Positions 25,354 to 34,300 of a stretch of 64,000 nucleotides of DNA are shown one piece after another. The notes beneath the pieces are model-generated. The model had not been told where the DNA came from and ran no database searches. It worked only from the letters and a program-made list of their open reading frames with translations. The stretch is from Aphrophora alni (Eukaryota; Arthropoda; Insecta; Hemiptera; Aphrophoridae): positions 11,750,098-11,814,097 of the forward strand of contig OY740772.1 of the NCBI GenBank assembly GCA_963513935.1. The letters are read 5' to 3'. How positions within the stretch are numbered: position 1 is the first letter of the stretch; the number at the start of each line of letters is the position of its first letter. Both the position numbers and the translations under genes were made by a program.

Positions 25354-28300
25354 TAATAAAAAAACCACTAAAAATATAATGATTAATGACCGAATCCCAT
25401 GTAGTGCCAAATTAAAATTAATAGAAACTTATCGAGAAAAAAAAACAAACTAACCTTGACTGGCATCATTTAAAACTATTTCATATAAAGGGGAAGTTTA
25501 TAGCACAAGAGAATCATGCTTATTCTTTATATAAATATATAACATCTTTCAAATCACTTTTTTCTCTTCATTTCCAAAAAGTTGATGGAGGAAGGACTCT
25601 TCTCCCATAATTTAGGAAAATACTAGGTAAAGGTAATTAACTTTATTGTGTATTATTAGAGAATTTTTGAATTGGAGAAGTTAGTAACGAGTATTATTTA
25701 GTTGTATTAGGTTTCTTAGATGGGTGTGTGAGAAAGTTTGTGCAACCAAATATTCCAGCTACTATTGTTCCCAAAAATAGATGCTATATCTACTATATTC
25801 TAAAAGAATGGAAATATATGTCTTTCACTTTATTTCTAATTAGAAAAACAATTATACGAGTGAAAAAGTTATGTCCTATTTAATTTTTTACTCAAGAGAA
25901 ATAGTTATTTATAAATACTTTATGAAGAATCTGAAGGAAAATAATTCATGTACTTTACATTAGAGCGAGGTAGAGCATAATTATACTCCACAGACGTTTC
26001 TAATCTATGGTTAGCAATTAACATATTGCATCATTCCTTGTAATTGAGCGATCATGAAGGCATGTGCGCATTAATAGATAATTATGTATGTAGTTTTATC
26101 GGTGGTTTAACTGTTGAAGACCATTCACAATGCAATGTATTGTCAGGCCACAGGCAAACGTTTAACAACTTAATCAGCGCTCAGAGGTTTTTAATTGTTC
26201 GGTTTATCTTCGTCTAAAACAAAAATGAATCATGTTCAATGATGGTAAATGTCTTTAAATAATTTTGTTTCAAAGAATAGCTGTAAATAAATCTGCCATA
26301 TGAATTGTTAAACATCTAGTTAAAACGTTTTAGTGATTGCGTCAAAGTGTTATATCGTCGTAGTTACAGAAAAAAGTTTTGTTTAATTTTGGATGAATAA
26401 TGAGTTAAAAAATAGTGCAATAATATCACTAATTTTTTCACACGAACAAAAAATTTTGAATTCCAAAAATATTCGTCACTGTCTTTTCAAAATTGCCAAT
26501 TTGGCAGTTAGCCTAAAATTAATGCAGCTGTCTTTATTATATATCTAAAAATTGGTAAAAACAATACCAGTTACATTTTGATGATATGAAAGATTTAGGA
26601 CTTACAATGTGTCATTAGAACAAATCAACATTTGCGTTCAGGAAGAGCAGGAGAGAAGATGGAGGAGTATCTCAGGTCTAAGGATAAGAGACCCTTCACT
26701 TCACACCCTATTTGAGCAGATTGTGTCTGACCGCCTCATTATACAGGTGGAAATATAAGGAAGGTGTTAGGGTTAGGTCACAGCCACCAGGAAACATTGG
26801 GGAGTTTCTCAGGAAATGTGGCTTGTAAGAGGAAACAACATAGTAAATGTGAATGATTCGATCGGGAAAGAGCTGAGACTCTTAGGGACAGACAACCTTA
26901 TCAGGTAGATTCAGAACTTTATGGAGCTTATAGGTATCTCTGAGGGTGCATAGGGGCATCAAGCATGTATTTTCCATTTGGGAGCGCAATATGCCGAAGT
27001 GTGAAACAGAATAGACCACTCGTTTGAAGAAGAATAAGAAGAAGAAAAATTGAAACAATAACCTTTGTGATCATAGATCATTTTGTTTTTTCCCCAAATG
27101 TTGAACAAATGCAGATATTCTGTAATTTTATCTTTGTGTTCTTCAAAATGTCGTTAAATCATTGAAGAACTTGTTTGTGGCTACTAAAAGTAGTTGCAAG
27201 TCAAGTTGCTATGAAACGGAGTAACATAATTTCGAGTTGTGCGACACAAGAAACCTTGTCGGACAGAGATCTAATTAAAACGATATACAACACTTTAGAC
27301 CTATAGTTTCAAATTGTTTTCAATTTATGAAAATATGTACAAATTACCACAAACTGCCTGGGATTTTGGAATCTAATTTTACAATTTTAGGTATGACAAA
27401 ATGACATTTCATCATTTTAGTCAATATCCTCAGTGTTAATCCTTAAGTGTGATTATAACCTGAAGACATGTTAGTTGAAATTCCTCTTGTTTATGTGTTT
27501 TCTTGTGGAAATTGATATTTTTCTTTAATAATTGATTTCAAATATTCCATAAGTTTTGCTTAATTATTTCTTTTAATTGTGTTTCATTTCAGACAATCCT
27601 CCAACAGAATCTAGTAAGCGTTGAAATGGAAGTAAAACCACACTATCTTGTGGCGGATACTAACTGTTTTATCGATTACTTACCTCAACTTCAGATGATA
27701 GCTCAGGCAACATTAGCACAGAATCACTTGTACACCCTTATGGTGCCACTAGTTGGTAAGTTGCATTTTCATTTGTCCTATTAAATGATAACATCTCCGT
27801 AATCAACAGTGGTTAATCAAAACTTTTATTTTGCAGTACTAAATGAACTGGATGGTTTGACACGAGGACAGAGGGATGCTTTGACCCGACCTCATCATGC
27901 AGTTATGGTTTCAGAAGCAGCGAAATCTGCTTTGGAATTTCTTCGTTCTCGTAACAATATCCATCCACTGTTGCCAATTCGTTGTGTTACAACGAAAGGA
28001 ACGATCTTAAAATCAACTACTTTTACGGTTGAACAAGATGGCGATGAGGTAAGATTTTTTTAACATACTTTATATAAAGAGTGTAAAGGGTGTGGAAATG
28101 GTTTTGATTACAAATACAAAAATGTAAGTTGTCAATCTATTTTTGAGGTTTTTAAAAACAATCTCTAAAGAGAGCTGGTGAATATATCAGTAGGCAAAAT
28201 TAATTGGAAACACCCAGCTTGATTTGTACTTTATTTAAAAAATATATTTAATATAAGAAGAGCTGCCTGTGACCTAGTGGTAAATGTTCTCAGTTGGAAT

Positions 28301-31300
28301 TTAAGTGGCGAGAAGTTCGGAATTTAATCCCCAAGGTCACCTGAAAAGTTACAGTGTTGACCCAGCATTGTGAGAAGTGAGGAGCTACTATTTGTAGCCA
28401 ATTCCAATGTGACTGAAAAGGTGTCTAGCTGACTCCACATGATTTTCATTAAGAAAAAAGAGTAAAGTATGACAGTTTTTCCAATTAAAATTTTCAATTC
28501 AAGAAATTTTTCGCATTTTTCAGGATTGGTCCATAACAAATATTACACTGATATTTGTTATGTATAAAAAAAACGTTACATTCAATTTCTTATTGTTTAA
28601 AAGGTTTCAATTTTCCATTGATGTGTTTCTCTTATTTGTTCTTGCAAAAAACCTCAGGAGCTTATAATAGTGTACGGGCATGGAAATCCTGAGGGGTCCT
28701 AGCTGGATAAATACCCTTTTCTTGGATTAGAGATTCTTCCTTTCATTTTTCCTATCCAGTCTCTCTTGACTAACTCTTAACTCTTCCAACCCTGACACTG
28801 TTGGAGTAGGCATATTCAGGACTATGGGTTACTAAAAATATTTTTTATATGGTTTACGTTATAAAGTTCATGACCAAAAGGTTTTTTTCCTTTAAACTAC
28901 ATGAACAAAAATTCATTGATATATATGGTGTTTCTTGTGTTTTCTTGCAAATTTATTTGTTTATTTCAGTAGACGCATTGATTTCACTTACAAAATGGAT
29001 AAACCATCTCTACGTTATGGTTTAATGTTTAGACATTAGAGGCTCTAATGCTATCTCATCTAACAACTTACTTCTTTTAACTTTAAGGACAGGTTCTTCT
29101 ATGCTAACACATTCTAAACTGAACCTACTAAACTACAATTGTTGGAGTCACACATTGAAGCCTTATAAAATAAGTACCTAAGTAGCCTCATCTTATGTGA
29201 CTTCCTCTCTGAGGTATAATTTCAATGGTGGTAGGTATGCATCTGTTGTGGTTTTATTTGAAATGAGCATAAAACATGTTTCCTTCCTCTCTTATTGTGA
29301 TCACTGGGAAATCAGAGTTGTTATCCTTCAGGAATGAGCCCACAGGTGGTTTCTTTTTCATCGAGAAACATCTCTAAAAGTAATCAAACTATTTGTAAAC
29401 TTTTTACTCTTTCTGATACTGTAATTAAATTTTTATTTAAAACAATTAGAATAATATTATTTTTTTTTTTCAGGATATGAAGAATGACGATAGAATATTG
29501 GCAACTTGTCTCAACCTCTGTGCAGCAAGGAGTCAGTCGAGTACAAATAAAAGTGACCAAATAGTAGAAGGTAATTATCTTTTGGATTAAAACAAAATTG
29601 GGTGATTTTTTAGTCTCTCTCTTTCTTCGCCATTTTTTTCCACAATTTTTTTCAATTATAGACTCAAAAAAACACTAAATTTTCAGAAATATTAAAATTA
29701 TTCATTTCACCCTCTTCTAACTTTGACAACAGGTTAACTTAAAATTTTTAAATAAAAAATGAGTCATGTAACATCATTTAGAACAGATTTTTTAAAATAA
29801 AAACAATCGTGTAAATGGATTTCAAAAATAATTTACTGTTTTTTAAATATTTCCTTTTTCTTAATGATTTGGGCCAATTTTTAATTATAGACATTTTCAA
29901 AAGTGTGTACGATTGATAGTGTAAGAAAGTTTTCTATTCTGAAAATGATATTATAAAAAAGAATTATAATATTGCTTTAAGATATACAATTTTTGGAGTA
30001 TCTTGTATTTTTAATTAATAAGTTACATGTTTTGAAAACAGGTTATTAATTGTGTTATTAATTACATATTTCACTAAATTTGAATAAAATCAGTATTTGA
30101 TTTTAGAAATTATATCTTTTATACAGCCCCAGGTCTGATTTTTTTGTTTTTTATTGATAACTCTCAAACTGACATTTTTTGAGCAATGGCAACCAATATG
30201 CTTTGTGTTTTTAGATGGCTACACTTATTAAAAATAATTAAAGCCTATTTTGAAAAAAATGTTTTGTTTTTTTCTTGTGTTTTTTCTTACTCCCAAATTT
30301 TGAGCTATTTACAAAAATGGGAAAAAGTTGTGACCAAATTTTATTAAAATCAGTGTACGGATATGGTCTGTCACGTGTTTACGTATGCAGGCAGACAAGC
30401 AGACAGACATCATTCTGAAAACCATTTGTTTGGACTTTGAGTATCTCAAAATGGATATATCCACAAATGGACTGGGGGGGGGGCATACATTTTTTTACTT
30501 GTAACATAACTCTTTCTGTACTTTGAATATGCTGGGTGTCTACCAACTGGGAAAATCCAAGAAAGAGGCGGAAATTTTTCCTTGAAAATCTAGTAAAATC
30601 TTGAGAATATACCTCAGTCAGTGCCTAAGGTATTGAAACGACCACTTCATCGTAGTAGAACAAGAGTATTCATAAAACTAAACTGTTTACGCCATTTTAT
30701 CCCAGCTTGGTCATGTAGGAATGTTTTGTAATAAGAGGAAGGTGGGTTAGATGTGAATGCCATTTAACGCACACTTGTTTTATTACATACTGTAGTCTTT
30801 GATCATACTGTTTAAGCGTAAATAATAAAACTTTTATTATCAGGAATAGTCAGTGATTATAATTATATGTTCCTTTGTGAATCTTAAATAATATTAAAAG
30901 AAGAGACACAAAGGGTTTAATTTAATTCTGACAAATAATTTCATCAAGTGATGATTTATTTTAATAGTTGATTAAGAATGTTGAGAATTAATAGAAAATC
31001 TACCAAATATATATTTTTTAAATGTTGTTTTAAATATATATTTGAAAACATTTTTGCTAGCTGGAAAGTGGTCCTTTTGTATTACCTAGCAGTAAATAGA
31101 AAAACAATAAAACACTTAAGTTCTGAAATATTTCGTAAACATTGTTCAGTTTGTCAATCAGTAGAAAGTATAATAAGAAGACTAAATTGCTGTAATTTGG
31201 TTGCAGAGGATGGATCTGTGTTGAGTGTTGAACCACAGTCGAATGTTTTTTGTTGTTGTTGTTATTGTTATTCCATGTTTTAAATTTATTATATTAATTT

Positions 31301-34300
31301 TAAGTAAGTAAGGAGAGGGAAAAGGATAAAGGATGGTTTATCTAAGATGCGAGGAGTTGCATTCTGGAGGGAGTGATTTATAATTTTTGTCATGTAGCAG
31401 TCATCAAAAGTGGCAATGGGTTGCTGCATGTTGTGCAATGTGCAGTTGGTTTCTCCATATCCATGATTTTTACATCAAGTCTGTGGTCATTCATCCTGGT
31501 GCTTAGGTTGTCTGTGGTTAGGCCAATTTATTGAGTTGGCAAAAACTACACGGTAGTTGGTGTATAACATTTTTTGTGATATATGTATGATGACATTAAA
31601 AATACTTTTTTACTGTAGGAACTATTGAACTTTATGGAAGCAAATTGTATTTTTGCATCTTGGTCTATGCATGAAAAAGAATCATGGGGAAGGTTAGGTT
31701 GTTCACATGTTTGGGAACAGTGTTTACGAAATATTTCAGAACTTTAGTGCTTTATTGTATATTTTTTTATTTGTGTACTACAAGGTATAGTACAACAAAG
31801 TTAACTTCGGGCAAGATTTGCGTAGGTTGGGGAAATGAGGGGCATGTAGTGGAGGTAAACAGACTGCTAGTAGATACAGACTGCATGAAGGAGAATTTAT
31901 GTCTTCCTTAACCTTTCCTTTTATTTTTTTATTATTTTTTATGACCATTTGCCGAGTTGTCAGACCATGAAAGACTTTGAAAATGATTATTGAATGTTAG
32001 TTTGTCAGAAAATTGTATTGGTCATCCTTCAAGTCTATAGTCTTTCATTATTTTAAAATAATTAATTCTTTTAAATTGTAAGTTATTTTTCTCAATTAAA
32101 ATTTTTCTATTGCCACCAGTTTTTTCTCTACCGGAATTCTATATTTCTAAGGATTTTGTGCAAGGTTTAAGTCGTGAAATTAAATTCAAGTTATAGTACA
32201 AAAATCAGATGCAACTTCTGTGATATAAGAGTGAGTCATGCGTTTCTCTCCCTCTCAATAGACTTGCCCCACTGCTCCCTACTCCCAATACTCAATGCAA
32301 GTATATACAAACTTGTCAACTGCACATCTCAATATTACTATCAAGGATCACTTTCCAAGGTAACCTGTGTCTTCTATGTATACAAAATCTAAACACAAAC
32401 TTTACATTAAGTAATTTTTAGTAAAAACATATTTCATTGCCAAAATATGCTCACAATACAAATTTGATTATAATTTTTATAGTGTCTCGCGACTTCAAAA
32501 CATATACCTTTTTTTTTGTGGATTTCAAAGTGTTTAACAGTATTTAGACTACATTCAGTGAGAAAAACAAAATTCCACAGAGTTGAGTTTTAAATAAATG
32601 TTCCTTTGATTATTTTTTAGGTTTTTTAACCTTTACACTGCGTAAATCGACTATAGTCGATTTGACATTTTTACCGTTCACTGCGTAAATCGACTTTAGT
32701 CCACGACTTCAGAAAAACTTCTCATTTGGCTGCGTAAGTCGATTATAGTCCCAACTGAATAGAAACGATGTTATTTAGCCTCAAGTATGTGCTGCTTCCT
32801 GTTGGAAGCCTTTGAAACTTCGTAGTGTCACATGTTTTTGTTGACGTTCCATGCGGGAGTTTAGTGAAGAATTTACTATGTTTTCGATGTTTTTCAATTA
32901 GTTTTGTGTTTATGTTTGTAATTATATTTATTTATGATACTAGTAATTGTTGCAGTGTATAATTTTTTTAATTTAATCAAAGTTCTGAAGTGATTTAGTG
33001 TTGGCTTAAGAGGACGTATATTATTATAAGGTATGTACTGTATTGGTGATTAATCCTAACCTCTTTTCATAAAAAAATCGTATTTAAAATAACAACAGAG
33101 GAGCTTTATTCTATAAACATTTTTAAGTATTCAAAATAACAAATTTATTATTACGATATTCTATACTAGAAGCAAAATTTATGAACATTATTCTAAAATC
33201 AAGAAGTGTAATTTAGGAGTGTTAGCTAGGCTAGAATTTTGTTATTTTTTTTTTTCTACTTATGTTTGTTTTTGTATAATGGATACTTTTTTTGTTTATT
33301 TTGAATAACAATATTATTTATATTTATTATACATAAGAAAACATTATTAGGTGATAGGATTAGTTTTTTAGTACTCAAAAAGTGAAAGTGTAAAACTGTG
33401 ACAGTGAAGTGTGAATTACCACAGTTGTTTCTGACATCAGTAAAAATAGTGCTACCATCGCTTCTTACAAAATGAGTAAGTTATTACACAATTATTGTAA
33501 ATATATGCATGTTTTAAAATTAAAGTGTTATAGACTTATAGTATTTCCATTTTTCTTTAAAGTAAGTGCTATTTAATGAGTTTTTTTTTAATTTTCAAGG
33601 CATATAAACTTATTTTTAAAAAAGAACATTTTTCAATGTTTTTAGGGCTTAAAATAATGTTTTACATATGTAAAAATACATTTATTTAAAAATTAAAAGT
33701 ATATATTAGTGCAACATACACTAATAAAGAAATATTTAAATAAAAAAAGCCTTAATGAAAAAAAAAATTTTTTCCTTCATAATTGCAATTTATAGGGACA
33801 TGCATGGATTTTAATACGCAGCGAAAAGGTTAAAAAGAAGTTAATACACTACAGAACCATTACTACTAACAAGAGTTAGTTATTATTATTGTTTATCAGT
33901 GTGTGCGGAGTTCTTATGAGAGGGGGGGGAGGGGACTCACAGACAGCATGGATTGATGGACTTCAAAAATAAATCTTATCACTAATTCTACTCTAATAAT
34001 AATAATAATCATGTATTATATTACCCAGACTTTTTGTAACATATTAATGGTATACACTCTGGAATAATAGATTTTGGTGGAATATTTATAAAAAACTACC
34101 TGTAATTTTCGTGGAAATATACGAGAAAAATTTCCTAGGTAGGAAAAAGTTGGAAATTTCAGTATCAAGTTTAGTAGAGATCCTGATATGTGAGAACCTA
34201 AAGAACAGATTTCTTCTGCTACCACTCCCTACAGTAGATACATTTCTTTCAGATTATTTAAGTTAAAACTATTTGAACTTCTTACAAACGAAGATGACAG

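Larger units (their letters stand above)
23577..27592 (+). other. SMG6 intron f-g (4.0 kb)
   Basis: Holds a 1.2-kb inverted-repeat element with a complex foldback inside (23819-25049), a copy of the AAAGTTTGTGC family (25080-25750) and a + strand LINE 3' end (26640-27056). 25760-26630 and 27060-27590 show nothing recognisable. Confidence 0.7.
28049..29473 (+). other. SMG6 intron h-i (1.4 kb)
   Basis: Contains a possible tRNA-derived SINE (28255-28460) and a directional repeat (28654-28910). Nothing was identified at 28920-29460. Confidence 0.7.

Noticed and set aside
30978..31283. 101-codon open frame ending in a Cys-rich run
   Set aside because: The CCCCYCY end comes from a TGTTGTTGT simple repeat; the rest overlaps the inverted repeat of the Penelope-like remnant.
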